64,000 nucleotides of DNA from JAJDTT01 sp965116695 (GTDB taxonomy: Bacteria; Acidobacteriota; UBA6911; RPQK01; JAJDTT01): the NCBI GenBank assembly GCA_965116695.1, contig OZ220706.1, positions 2,232,001 to 2,296,000 on the forward strand. Reading direction: 5' to 3'. Numbering within the stretch: the stretch's first letter is position 1; each line of letters opens with the position of its first letter. Below the pieces are notes generated by a model. The model saw only the letters and a list, made by a program, of their open reading frames with translations. It did not search any database and was not told where the DNA came from. Shown piece after piece: positions 53,844 through 62,875 of the stretch. The position numbers and the translations under genes were made by a program.

Positions 53844-54868
53844 TGGTTTGGCTCATGTCCTCGCAAAACCTCATCGCCAGGCTGTTGGTCCTCCTGTTCC
53901 TGACGACCGGCCTCCCGGCCCAGTCGGACACCGGTTCCGCAGACGATTCGCTGGAACCGTTCCGGGTGGAGGTGGAGGCGGTGAACGTCCTGGTGGCGGT
54001 CCATGACAAGAAGTCGGGCCGGTTCGTCACCGACCTCTCGCCGCAGCACTTCATCGTGAAGGAGGACGGACGCCACCAGCGGATCACCAACTTCGCCGCC
54101 CAGACCAACCTGCCGCTGACCATCGCCATCTGCGTGGACGCCAGCGCCAGCGTCCGGCTCAAGCTGGGCTTCGAGAAGGAGGTGGCCACCGACTTCCTCT
54201 TCGACGTGATGCGGCCCACCGACAAGGCGTTGCTGGTGGAGTTCGACACGGGCGTGACGTTGCTGCACGACTTCACCTCCAACCCCAACGCGCTGCTGGC
54301 CGAGATCGACAACCTGAGGGCGGGCGGAGGCACTTCCCTTTACGACGCCATCTACCTGATCTCGGAGCAGAAGATGCTGCAGGAGTACGGCCGCAAGACC
54401 ATCCTGGTCCTCTCGGACGGGTCGGACCTGACCAGCACCCACAGCTTTGACGAAACGCTCCGGATGGCCTATCTGGCCGAATCCACCATCTACGCCATCA
54501 GCACCACCCGCTTCGGAGCGGGCGAGGACGCCAAGGGCGACGACGCCCTGGAAAAACTGACGGAGAGCACCGGCGGCACCGTCTTCTTCCCCCATTCCAG
54601 CAACAACCTGGCGGAGGCCTTCAAGACCATCGACACGGAGCTGCGGAGCCAGTACAACCTGACCTACGTCCCCACCAACAGGAAGAAGGACGGCACCTTC
54701 CGGAAGATCGAGATCGAGGTGAAGGCGGACGACGTCCGGGTGCGGCACCGCGTGGGTTACTACGCCCCGTACGACCCCATGGACAAGTGGAAGCAGCGGG
54801 CAATGGAACGTGAGCAACGGCGGTTCCAGGAAGAGCAGGAGAAGGCGAAGGAGAAAGCAAAGGAGTAG
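53843..54868 (+). CDS. Exported VWFA-related Acidobacterial-type protein
   Basis: 341 residues. A signal peptide (residues 5-27, LIARLLVLLFLTTGLPAQS) is followed by VEVEAVNVLVAVHDKKSGRFVTDLSPQHFIVKEDGRHQRITNF, the N-terminal part of the VWFA-related domain found mostly in Acidobacteria. The VWA domain itself has a reduced MIDAS motif (ICVDASASVRLK, DxSxS). GGGTSLYDAIYLI and TILVLSDGSDLTS are conserved MIDAS-associated strands. The C-terminal 30 residues are Lys/Glu/Arg-rich. Probably a metal-binding surface adhesion or assembly module; the ligand is unknown. The coding end is duplicated downstream of hicA. Confidence 0.87.
   Translation: MVWLMSSQNLIARLLVLLFLTTGLPAQSDTGSADDSLEPFRVEVEAVNVLVAVHDKKSGRFVTDLSPQHFIVKEDGRHQRITNFAAQTNLPLTIAICVDASASVRLKLGFEKEVATDFLFDVMRPTDKALLVEFDTGVTLLHDFTSNPNALLAEIDNLRAGGGTSLYDAIYLISEQKMLQEYGRKTILVLSDGSDLTSTHSFDETLRMAYLAESTIYAISTTRFGAGEDAKGDDALEKLTESTGGTVFFPHSSNNLAEAFKTIDTELRSQYNLTYVPTNRKKDGTFRKIEIEVKADDVRVRHRVGYYAPYDPMDKWKQRAMEREQRRFQEEQEKAKEKAKE
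54840..54857. repeat. Direct repeat A, 18 bp, at 3' end of the VWFA gene
   Basis: The 18-mer AGAAGGCGAAGGAGAAAG occurs here and again at 55644-55661. Read in the VWFA frame both copies encode a KAKEK-type tail followed shortly by a stop. The pair brackets hicB-hicA. Confidence 0.8.
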
Positions 54869-54953
54869 GTTCGGTCAAAGAAAGCACATGGCCGATCCAC
54901 TTCCGCTGTTCCTCCCTCCAGAATCCACCGAGGGGTTGGAGGTACTTCCAATC

Positions 54954-55373
54954 ATGAGACAGACAAACACCATTACCGGCTACAGCGTCAGGCTCGATGC
55001 GTGGTTTCGCAGAGAAGGACGGGACTGGTTGGTCTGGTGCCCAAGCATCGACGTCATGACCCAGGCCAGAACCAAGAAAAAAGCATACGAATCCCTCAGA
55101 GAAGCCGTCCAACTTTGGTTCGAGTCCTGCATCGAGCGCGGTGTCCTTGACATCGCGCTCAGTGAAACAGGATTTGAGCAAGTGCCCGCCGGCGCCGAGG
55201 TTTCGCCGGGGACCAACTTCGTCTGTGTCCAAAGGCGCCCAATCGCGACGTTAGGAGAACCGGAACTCCAATTTTCTCTTGGTCACCAAAAGGGAGCCAA
55301 CTATATCGAAGGTGTCATCCCTGCCCATTTGGCAGCACGGCAGCTAGGCGACGCGACCCGTGCGTTCCGTTAA
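54954..55373 (+). CDS. hicB: HicB-like antitoxin
   Basis: 139 residues from the ATG at 54954, preceded by GGAGG; a longer frame upstream starts inside the VWFA gene and lacks a ribosome site. The HicB core is GYSVRLDAWFRREGRDWLVWCPSIDVMTQARTKKKAYESLREAVQLWFESC, a degraded RNase H-like fold as in HicB and UPF0150 proteins. A beta-rich C-terminal extension follows, not a clear HTH. It overlaps hicA by 14 bp. The antitoxin-first order differs from the classical hicAB order, and the set has only one promoter-proximal start. Confidence 0.78.
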   Translation: MRQTNTITGYSVRLDAWFRREGRDWLVWCPSIDVMTQARTKKKAYESLREAVQLWFESCIERGVLDIALSETGFEQVPAGAEVSPGTNFVCVQRRPIATLGEPELQFSLGHQKGANYIEGVIPAHLAARQLGDATRAFR

Positions 55374-55605
55374 CTGGAAGGAATTGGTCCGCGTCTGCAA
55401 GGAAGAGGGTTGCGTCTTCGACCGTCAGAGGGGCGACCACTACATCATGACGAGGCCGGGGATAGCGAGACCGATCGTGATACCCAGGAAGCGGGACCTC
55501 AAAGAACGGATTGTCCTCAACATTGCGAAGACACTTGGGCTGACGAGGAACGAGATTCTCGATCGCCTCCGGCGCCGTAAGTCGTCACAAAGGAAACGTC
55601 CCTGA
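55360..55605 (+). CDS. hicA: HicA-like mRNA interferase toxin
   Basis: 81 residues from a GTG at 55360, which overlaps the hicB stop. The double-stranded RNA-binding-like fold shows as NWKELVRVCKEEGCVFDRQRGDHYIMTRPG, with the catalytic His in GDHYIM (about residue 27), and RPIVIPRKRDLKERIVLNIAKTLGLTRNEIL. HicA cleaves mRNA and is neutralised by HicB. Because translation appears coupled to hicB, the toxin would be made only when the antitoxin is made. Confidence 0.82.
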   Translation: MRSVNWKELVRVCKEEGCVFDRQRGDHYIMTRPGIARPIVIPRKRDLKERIVLNIAKTLGLTRNEILDRLRRRKSSQRKRP

Positions 55606-55643
55606 CAATCAGGGGGCAGGATCCAACTTCGGACCCAGTCCGA

Positions 55644-55661
55644 AGAAGGCGAAGGAGAAAG
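55644..55661. repeat. Direct repeat B, second copy of the VWFA 3' end repeat
   Basis: Second copy of the 18-mer at 54840-54857. Read in frame it gives a Lys-rich tail ending GKN and a stop at about 55672. A perfect 8-bp hairpin, CTTCGGAC-CCA-GTCCGAAG, lies immediately before it (55627-55645). Confidence 0.8.
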
Positions 55662-55678
55662 GGAAAAATTAGCCTGCG

Positions 55679-56545
55679 TCAAAAGCTCAACTGCGAGACC
55701 CGCTCGCGGTGCCTCTCGTTCCAGAATTTGGCAAGCTCACGATAGTGGCGACCCGTTTCAGTTCGACCCCGTTTCTCGCACCCTCCCGCAAGGATCTCCG
55801 ACTTGCGGACGATCTCGGCCGCCGTCCAGGCCTCCTGCTGCAGGCTGAGGACTCCGCTGTCGACGGTCTTCACCATGGCCCGGACCCGGAAACGGTCCAG
55901 TCCCCAGGTACTCCTGGAGAGCTGGTCGGCGTGGCCGCCGGTCTTGACCAGCAGGGGGCGGTCCACGAAGCCGATGGGATGGCGGGCGAACATGCGCAGC
56001 CAGAGCTCGTAGTCCTCGCACACGAGAAAGTCTTCGTCGAACATTCCGCACCGGTCCAGGAGTTCTCTTGCCATGAGGATGGAACTGGGGCTGATGACGC
56101 AACGGGGGAGAGAGTAGCGGTAGACCCAGCCTCCGTACTTGCGGTGGATCTTCTTGGGATTCACCCGGCGGCCGCGGCGGATCCAGATCTCGTCGGAATG
56201 GACGGCCAGACAGCCCGGGCAGGACTCCAGAGCCGCGAGCTGTTCCTCCAGCTTCCTGGGAAGCCACGTGTCGTCACTGTCGAGGAACGCGATCCAAGGG
56301 CGCCTCGCCTGCCGAATCCCCAGATTGCGGGCGGCGCTGACGCCCCGGTGTTCGGTCCGCACGTACCGGATTCGCGGATCGCCGGGGTCGGACCAATCCC
56401 GGTCCGTACCATCGTTGGAACCGTCGTCGACGATGAGAAGATCCCAGTCGTGGAAGGTCTGGGCCTGGACCGATTCCACCGCCCGTACCAGTATTTCCCG
56501 GCGGTTGTGGGTGGGGATGATGACGCTGATGCCTGTCGCCGGCAC
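55679..56545 (-). CDS. Family 2 glycosyltransferase
   Basis: 288 residues. The GT-A fold is seen in GISVIIPTHNRREILVRAVESVQAQTF, LLIVDDGSNDGTD and RYVRTEHRGVSAARNLGIRQARRPWIAFLDSDDTWLPRKL, where DSDD provides the metal-binding DXD-type site. The C-terminal part (after residue 120) is variable, with CEDYELWLRMFARHP, a common acceptor-side motif. It transfers a sugar from a nucleotide donor, probably for cell-surface polysaccharide. It is convergent with the hicBA genes. Confidence 0.9.
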   Translation of the reverse strand: MPATGISVIIPTHNRREILVRAVESVQAQTFHDWDLLIVDDGSNDGTDRDWSDPGDPRIRYVRTEHRGVSAARNLGIRQARRPWIAFLDSDDTWLPRKLEEQLAALESCPGCLAVHSDEIWIRRGRRVNPKKIHRKYGGWVYRYSLPRCVISPSSILMARELLDRCGMFDEDFLVCEDYELWLRMFARHPIGFVDRPLLVKTGGHADQLSRSTWGLDRFRVRAMVKTVDSGVLSLQQEAWTAAEIVRKSEILAGGCEKRGRTETGRHYRELAKFWNERHRERVSQLSF

Positions 56546-56854
56546 GAATCACTTCCGATCTGACACGCCCCGGCCCGGACAAAACTTGATTTTACCCCAC
56601 CGGTGACGTTTACTACCGCCGTGGCTCAAATGAGCAATTGCCCGCAGAGATTCGCGGAATTGGAGGTTTGGAGTCAACGGCTCGGCGAAGTCGGTCCAGG
56701 CCCCCTCTTATCCGGAAGCCCGCACAAGCCATAGCAGATCAATCCTTGATCTGAACCTCGATTGTCCAACAACCGGATTGTTCTCTTTCGAGAAGTCGTC
56801 TGGCCGGAGTCTCGGGAAAGCCTCTGTACCAGTGCAGATCGAAGGAGTGCCTCA
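56546..56854. other. Intergenic region before the giant regulator
   Basis: 309 bp between the divergent glycosyltransferase and the 5.1-kb regulator gene. No gene-like frame is convincing. A ribosome site AAGGAG at 56842-56847 belongs to the downstream gene. No sigma54-type or clear sigma70-type promoter was found. Confidence 0.5.
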
Positions 56855-59800
56855 GTGTCTTCACGCTACCGAATTCTTCGCCCGTTGGAACCCGGACCGG
56901 ACTTGCGAGTCTATCTGGCCGTTGACGAATGGGATACGGCTCAATCCAAAGTTCTGAGCCTGCTGCCGGGAAAAATGACCTCCCGGTCCGGCCTTCGCGA
57001 TGTGGAGCGCTTGTACGACCTCCGTACGGCGCTCGATCATCCATGGCTGCACCCGGTCCAGGACATCGCGTTTCGAGGGAAACGCCCCGGCTTCGTCTGC
57101 GACTTCCTGACCCGGAGTCTCATTGACAAAAAGGGAGGACGCCTGACCCCCGTCCAAGCCGTCAAGTTTTCCGTGCAGCTCGCAGAGTTGCTGTCCTTTC
57201 TCCACCACAGGAAATTCCTCTGCGGCTACCTGAGGCCTTCCCATCTGTTCGTGGGGAAGTCTGGAGATCTGCTACTCAACCTGCCGGCTCCCAAGCAGCG
57301 ACCGGCCGGAAAGTCTTTGCACACCCAAGCCGTTCGGTATGCCTCGCCAGAGTGGATCAGCGACCGCACCCTATCGAAGGAAAGCGATCTTTACTCGTTG
57401 GGAATGGTTCTCTACCGCCTTTTTACGGGCCACTCTCCCTACATGGAGACGGACTCCGAGATCCTTCTCCAGAAACAGATCCTTTCCTACCCGGTCCGGC
57501 CCCGGAGCTTGAATCCCGACATACCGGCCAAGGTGGAACAATTGATTCTGGATCTGATTCAGAAGGACCCGGAGATTCGGCCCTCTTCCGCCAGCCATGT
57601 GAGCGCTGCGCTGCAGGCCGGCGATCGCCTGCCCGCCCCTCCATCCCCTCCATTCCGATGCGCACTTGTGGGCAGGGAAGATGAGTCCACCAGGCTCCGT
57701 GACATCCTGGACCTCCACATCCGGAATCCGAAACCTCGATTGGTCTCCATTGCCGGCCCCAGCGGAATCGGAAAAACGGCTCTGATGGAACGGATCGAGT
57801 CGGCGGCGCGGCTCCGGCGAGCCACAACGTTCTCAGCGAGCCATCATCCGGGAGACGGGGCCCTGGAAGCGTTCCAGGAGGATTCCGAACCCGGCCAACG
57901 CTGGAGGTTCACCGACACTTGGCGGGAGGCGAAAAACACCACGCAGCTCACCCGATGCCTGCTCTCGTTTCTAAGAAAAGAATCGTCACGCTCGCCGGTC
58001 GTCCTCTGCATCAACGACCTGCAGTGGATGGATAAGGATTCACTGGAACTCTATAGGCGAGCGCTTCGAACAGACCCTATTTCCGTCCTTTTCGTTGCCA
58101 ACTACCGTACCGACGAACGGCCGGGACATTGGAAGACGTTGAAACCGGAGTTGGAACGGTTCGGACAATTGGACGAAGTCCGGCTGGCGCGCCTCGGTCT
58201 CTTGGAGTCGGAGCGCCTCGTCGAAACGTTGCTTGGAGGTCCCGATCCAGCCGCAGTCCCCAAGATACTCCGGGAAAGCACCGGCGTTCCGCTCTACATT
58301 CTTGAATCTCTCCGCCATATGCGCGAGACGGGACAACTGGTCTTTCGTTCGGAGCGCTGGAGGTCTTTGCCGTTCCGAACCGGGAGTTCATTCCTGCCGG
58401 CGGGTGCATCCAGGACAATTACCGGCCGTCTGAATCGGCTCACGCCGGAGCGACGGGAAATCCTGGATCATCTGGCCCTCATCGGCAAACCGATTTCAGC
58501 AGCCCGATTTGCACGCATCCTTCAGACCTCGGGCGATTCTCTCTCGGAAGAGATCTACGTCCTGGAACGCCTCAATCTGACCCGCGTCTCGGGACGTCTC
58601 CATGCGCCCGTCTTCTCGGTGACTCACGAGTGGACCGCTCGGACCATCGTCCGACGAGTCGATGAGTCTCCGTCCGAATGCCGGCGGATTCACAAACGCA
58701 TCGGCAGTGTCCTGGAAAACCGATTTCAGAGGTCGAATGACACGCTCGTTCTACGGGATCTTGTTCGCCACTACATCGCCGCACACGAAATCGGAAAGGC
58801 GAGGCAATACATCTGGGAAGCCCTGCTCCGATTGTGTGAGGGAAGAGCATATGCGGACGCTTCCCGACTGCTTCGCCGCGCGCGGCGCCTGGGAGCGCTG
58901 CCCATGGGCAGCCGGGACCGCGTCAAGAAAGCGGCGGAGATCATGTATGTGGGCGGGAGCCTGCGGGAGTGCCGGGAATTCTGCCTGAAGCAACTCGATT
59001 CGGGACCATCTCAGCCGGATGATCGAGTGTACCTCCTTTCAAGAGTCGTCCGGATCCACATCCAATTCGGGAGCATGGAGCGAGGAATGGACGCTCTTCA
59101 GGAAGCCCTCGGCATCTTGGAACATGCGCCCACCGAATTCATGAAAGGAGAACTCCAGGGCCAGTGGCTCGACGCCATGAGCCGGATGGGAAAGCATCCG
59201 GAGGCCGGTCCAGTAGCCGCTCAAATGCTGGCTCGGAGCCGGAGAGACGAGGCCCTGGCGGAAAAGTACCATCCCGCATTCGCCTCCTTCGCGTATGCCA
59301 ACGGGGATCTGGACCAGGCCATCCATTGGCAACTGGCGTCCATTCGATCAGCAATCAGGCGACGTCGATCGATCAGCCTGGGCAGGAGAATCACCGACCT
59401 TTCCGTCCTCTATTCCGATCTCGGCCAATTCAAGGCAGCCGGAAACTCGGCCCGGTACAGCCTGTCTCTGGCCACCGAATACGGCAATCCCGAACTGGCG
59501 ATTCTGGCGCAGAGAGCGTTGGCGATCCACAGCCGAAAGCTGGGTCGCCACAGGCATGCGGTGCGGCGATTGAGGGATTTGACCGCCCGGAACCGGGACC
59601 TGAATCAGAACCGGCACACTGAAGTCGAACTCCATATCGAACTGACGAAAAACCTGAACTATCTGTTGGATCTGGAGGCCGCGGTCAGCATCGGCGCCGC
59701 AGCGTTGGCAGGGAGTGCCGATCTGGCCGTGGACTCGCCGTTGGCCGAAGCCACGTTGGCGTCGAGTTGGACCTGGGTCCTGCTGGGTCGGCCGGACCGG

Positions 59801-61936
59801 GCGCGGGAGGTGCTGACTCCTCTCGAGGCGAGGGATCCAGGTCGCGAAAAGGGACGCATTCTTCTTCTGAGGAGCAGGATTCACTACGATCTGGCCGAAT
59901 ATGAGCAAGCATGCCATACGGCTACCGAGGCGATAGAGACCCTCGCCCCGTACCTGCCGTACCATCGAGTGAAGGGGCTCCTGAGCCTTGCGGAGACTCT
60001 CTTGGCGCTGGGCCGATCCTCCAGCGCCGAGAGCTGCATTCGCAAGGCCGCGGAACTTTCAATGGAGCATTCCTATTTGCCTTTGCTCGCAACGGCGCAT
60101 CTCCTGAGGGCGAGACATCTGCTGGAGGAAAACTCGCCTGACCGCGCCCGAGTCCTCTCGCTTCGGGCGCTTCAACTGGCCAGGCATATGGACCGGCCCG
60201 GACTGGAATCCGAGTTGTACCGGGTTCGGGCCAGGGCCGAGGTGGCGGGCGGCCATCTCAAGAAGGGAATCCGAAGCTACTCACGATCCTTGCGAATCTT
60301 GAAACAGAGAGCCATACACCTGCCGGCCGACCTGCAAAGCTCGTTTTCCGAGCGCTTCATCGCACCCATCGAGATCGAACGCGACCGGGCTTTCCGCCGG
60401 ATTTCCAAGCATCCCGCACCCAGGTATCTGGGCCATCTGCAGGAACTGGTTGCCTCCATGGGGGAACGCGGCGGACTGGCGGAGATCGCCGAGGCGGCCC
60501 TGGAATGTGCCGCCAAAGGAGTCCCGGGTTTGGGCGCCAACCTGTTCGGTCGAGAGCACCGTTCCAAGCAATTCCGTCTTTTCGCCCATTGCGGAACCTG
60601 CGTCAGCCGCGGACGCCGGCACCTCCTCAAAATGAGCGATGATTCCGCGTTCGACGGATCGCTGGAGCAAGTTCACGGAAAGGACGGGTCCGTCGCGATG
60701 CGATTTTACGCAGATGGAGAGCCGTTGGCGCTGCTCTATCTGGAACCACCCACTCAGGGCATGTCCGAAGAAGATCTGGACTTCCTGGCTTGCATCGTCA
60801 GGCTCCTGGAATGGCAGTTGCCGATCCGGACCGAACGCCCCGCCGAGCGGCTCGAGCCCCCTTCCACGCTCATCCTGAAGGATTCCAGGTCGATCATCGG
60901 AGAGCACGATTCCATGAAGACCTTGTTCGGTCATATCCAACGGGCGGCGCGCTCCGATGCCACCGTCCTGATCTTTGGCGAGACCGGAACGGGCAAGGAA
61001 CTGGTCGCCCAGGCTCTCCATGACTTCAGCCGCCGTTCGCACGGCCCCATGACGCCGGTCAACTGCGGTGCGCTCCCCAAGGAACTCATCGAAAGCGAAC
61101 TCTTCGGACACCGTCAGGGGAGTTTCACCGGCGCCGTGCGGGACAAACCCGGACTCTTCGAGGCCGCGTCGGGCGGGACGTTGTTTCTGGACGAAATCGG
61201 CGCCCTGTCGCTGGACCTGCAGGTCCGGTTGCTGAGAGTGCTTCAGGAGCGGAAGGTGCGGCGCGTGGGCGAAACCCGGGAACGCGCCGTGGATGTGAGG
61301 ATCGTGGCGGCCACCAACCAACCTCTGGAAGACCTGATCGAGAAGGGCTTGTTCCGGGAAGACCTGTATCACCGGCTGAACGTGTACTACCTGGAGATTC
61401 CCCCGCTGCGGGAGCGTCCGACGGACATCCCCCACCTGGCCCAATTCTTCCTGGACTCGTTCAACCGGCGCTGGGGGACCAGGAAGACGCTTTCCGCAAG
61501 AGTTCGGCTCCACTTGACCCGGTATGACTATCCGGGAAACGTCCGAGAGTTGGAAAACATCCTGGAGAGCGCCTATCACCTTTGCGATGAGACCATCGAC
61601 CTGCCCGACGTCTCTTCACGCCTTGCGCGGCCGAAGAAGGAATCCTCCCGGGCCGAGATGCTCGCCGGTCTCGTCGAGCGCATGGTGGATGGCCACGCCG
61701 ACTTCTGGGACGACGTCCGGGACGTCTATCTTCGCCGCGATCTCACCCGGGACGACCTTCGCCGGATCGTCTCTCTTGGATTGGAGGCCTGCGGTGGAAG
61801 TTACCAGCGCCTGGTGCACTACTTCGGATTGCCCAGGGAGGACTACAAGAAGTTCCTCTCCTTCCTGTCCAACCACGGCTGCAAGGTCGACTTCCGTCCG
61901 TTTCGAGCTCAACGGCCGAAACCGCCAGTGAGGTGA
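56855..61936 (+). CDS. Giant regulator: pseudokinase, P-loop ATPase, TPR, GAF, sigma54-type AAA+ domains
   Basis: 1693 residues from the GTG at 56855, which has AAGGAG 7 bp upstream; an earlier TTG lacks a ribosome site. Approximate domains: Ser/Thr kinase-like (1-260); STAND/Orc-type ATPase with Walker A GPSGIGKT (300) and Walker B VLCINDLQWMD (385); TPR-rich region (640-1150); GAF-like (1190-1325); AAA+ domain with GETGTGKE (1374), GSFTGA loop (1421) and GGTLFLDEIG (1440); C-terminal DNA-binding region (1630-1693). The kinase lacks the catalytic residues: HRD-K-N is replaced by CGYLRPSHL and DFG by LNLPAP, while ASPEW (APE) remains, so it is a pseudokinase. The AAA+ part is like bacterial enhancer-binding proteins. 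It probably senses a ligand or partner and activates transcription at sigma54 promoters; target genes are unknown. Confidence 0.88.
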   Translation: MSSRYRILRPLEPGPDLRVYLAVDEWDTAQSKVLSLLPGKMTSRSGLRDVERLYDLRTALDHPWLHPVQDIAFRGKRPGFVCDFLTRSLIDKKGGRLTPVQAVKFSVQLAELLSFLHHRKFLCGYLRPSHLFVGKSGDLLLNLPAPKQRPAGKSLHTQAVRYASPEWISDRTLSKESDLYSLGMVLYRLFTGHSPYMETDSEILLQKQILSYPVRPRSLNPDIPAKVEQLILDLIQKDPEIRPSSASHVSAALQAGDRLPAPPSPPFRCALVGREDESTRLRDILDLHIRNPKPRLVSIAGPSGIGKTALMERIESAARLRRATTFSASHHPGDGALEAFQEDSEPGQRWRFTDTWREAKNTTQLTRCLLSFLRKESSRSPVVLCINDLQWMDKDSLELYRRALRTDPISVLFVANYRTDERPGHWKTLKPELERFGQLDEVRLARLGLLESERLVETLLGGPDPAAVPKILRESTGVPLYILESLRHMRETGQLVFRSERWRSLPFRTGSSFLPAGASRTITGRLNRLTPERREILDHLALIGKPISAARFARILQTSGDSLSEEIYVLERLNLTRVSGRLHAPVFSVTHEWTARTIVRRVDESPSECRRIHKRIGSVLENRFQRSNDTLVLRDLVRHYIAAHEIGKARQYIWEALLRLCEGRAYADASRLLRRARRLGALPMGSRDRVKKAAEIMYVGGSLRECREFCLKQLDSGPSQPDDRVYLLSRVVRIHIQFGSMERGMDALQEALGILEHAPTEFMKGELQGQWLDAMSRMGKHPEAGPVAAQMLARSRRDEALAEKYHPAFASFAYANGDLDQAIHWQLASIRSAIRRRRSISLGRRITDLSVLYSDLGQFKAAGNSARYSLSLATEYGNPELAILAQRALAIHSRKLGRHRHAVRRLRDLTARNRDLNQNRHTEVELHIELTKNLNYLLDLEAAVSIGAAALAGSADLAVDSPLAEATLASSWTWVLLGRPDRAREVLTPLEARDPGREKGRILLLRSRIHYDLAEYEQACHTATEAIETLAPYLPYHRVKGLLSLAETLLALGRSSSAESCIRKAAELSMEHSYLPLLATAHLLRARHLLEENSPDRARVLSLRALQLARHMDRPGLESELYRVRARAEVAGGHLKKGIRSYSRSLRILKQRAIHLPADLQSSFSERFIAPIEIERDRAFRRISKHPAPRYLGHLQELVASMGERGGLAEIAEAALECAAKGVPGLGANLFGREHRSKQFRLFAHCGTCVSRGRRHLLKMSDDSAFDGSLEQVHGKDGSVAMRFYADGEPLALLYLEPPTQGMSEEDLDFLACIVRLLEWQLPIRTERPAERLEPPSTLILKDSRSIIGEHDSMKTLFGHIQRAARSDATVLIFGETGTGKELVAQALHDFSRRSHGPMTPVNCGALPKELIESELFGHRQGSFTGAVRDKPGLFEAASGGTLFLDEIGALSLDLQVRLLRVLQERKVRRVGETRERAVDVRIVAATNQPLEDLIEKGLFREDLYHRLNVYYLEIPPLRERPTDIPHLAQFFLDSFNRRWGTRKTLSARVRLHLTRYDYPGNVRELENILESAYHLCDETIDLPDVSSRLARPKKESSRAEMLAGLVERMVDGHADFWDDVRDVYLRRDLTRDDLRRIVSLGLEACGGSYQRLVHYFGLPREDYKKFLSFLSNHGCKVDFRPFRAQRPKPPVR

Positions 61937-62044
61937 ACCACGGCGCTTCGAGAGGTGAGGTAGAGGTCAGCACGTCTCACGTTTCCACCTGAAAGCCAAG
62001 AACGCCGGCCGCTTCTATGGTGAGTTCATCGGCATGCGTGCGGT

Positions 62045-62761
62045 TCACCGGAACACATGAATCCCGACGGAGACCAGCACTCCGTTCGTGCCGTACCGGT
62101 AGTCGAGCCGCACCGATTCGTCGGCGACCACCCAGTCCGTGGTCGAACGGATGTAGCGGACTCGGAAATCCAGCGGCCACTTGAGGCGCAAGGTGGTTCC
62201 CGCGCCGATGGACCATGGCCGTCTTCCCAGGCGCTCCCGGTCCTCCCCGGCCACTCCGGTCTCGGGATTCGTTCCTCCGGTCGCGAATTCGGTCCAAGCG
62301 CGGCGGATGCCGGCCAGGACGTAGATGTCCGCGAGTCCAGCGGCGACTCTTCGGCCCAGGATGATGTTGCCGCCCGCGCCCCCCAGGTCGCTGTAGTCCC
62401 AACGGCCGGGCCAGACGTCGTGCACGTTCCCGCTCCGGGTCGGTGAGATGGTGCCCTCCAGCAGGCGCCGGCTGGAGACCACCGCCTCCAGCTCGCCTCC
62501 CACCAGCCAGTTCCCGGGCAGGCCGAGGCGCACTCCGAACGCCACGTTGCCCGCCAACGCAGCGCCCGTTGAGGACGACGTGCTGGAACTGGACCCGCCC
62601 CCAATGGTCACCTTCTTGGTGTGTTCCACCTGAATGGACCCCGTCTCGGCGCCCACCCGCAGGTAGAACGGGGACTGACCGCGGGCGTCGCCGATTCCGG
62701 AGCAGAGGACAGCCAACGCCGCGCCGATCAACATCCCTGGGCCAAAAATTTGGGATTTCAC
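62045..62761 (-). CDS. Outer-membrane beta-barrel protein
   Basis: 238 residues from the GTG at 62761. The signal peptide (FGPGMLIGAALAVLCSGIGDARGQ, residues 5-28) is followed by strands of alternating hydrophobic residues (FYLRVGAETGSIQVEHTKKV, NWLVGGELEAVV, IYVLAGIRRAW, WSIGAGTTLRLKW, FRVRYIRSTTDWVV, YRYGTNGVLVSVGIHVFR) consistent with an 8-10-strand barrel. A serine-rich linker (GGSSSSTSSSTG) lies near residue 55. The C-terminal ...VFR is close to the usual aromatic end. Substrate unknown. It is downstream of the holin-like module on the same strand. Confidence 0.75.
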   Translation of the reverse strand: MKSQIFGPGMLIGAALAVLCSGIGDARGQSPFYLRVGAETGSIQVEHTKKVTIGGGSSSSTSSSTGAALAGNVAFGVRLGLPGNWLVGGELEAVVSSRRLLEGTISPTRSGNVHDVWPGRWDYSDLGGAGGNIILGRRVAAGLADIYVLAGIRRAWTEFATGGTNPETGVAGEDRERLGRRPWSIGAGTTLRLKWPLDFRVRYIRSTTDWVVADESVRLDYRYGTNGVLVSVGIHVFR

Positions 62762-62875
62762 GATCTTCGACTCTCCCGGGAGAAGGATGACGGAGCGAAG
62801 TAACGCCGCCCGCCAGTTTGTGGAAGTCAGACTATGGTTCCTTGGAGCGGAGGTCAACCCTCCTGTCTCGTGGGC

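Noticed and set aside
56620..56655. Sigma54-like promoter before the giant regulator (TGGC...TTGC)
   Set aside because: The GG and GC elements are separated by about 15 bp instead of the required 10.
56855..57700. Active Ser/Thr kinase domain in the giant regulator
   Set aside because: The catalytic loop reads CGYLRPSHL and the DFG position LNLPAP, so the required Asp residues are absent.
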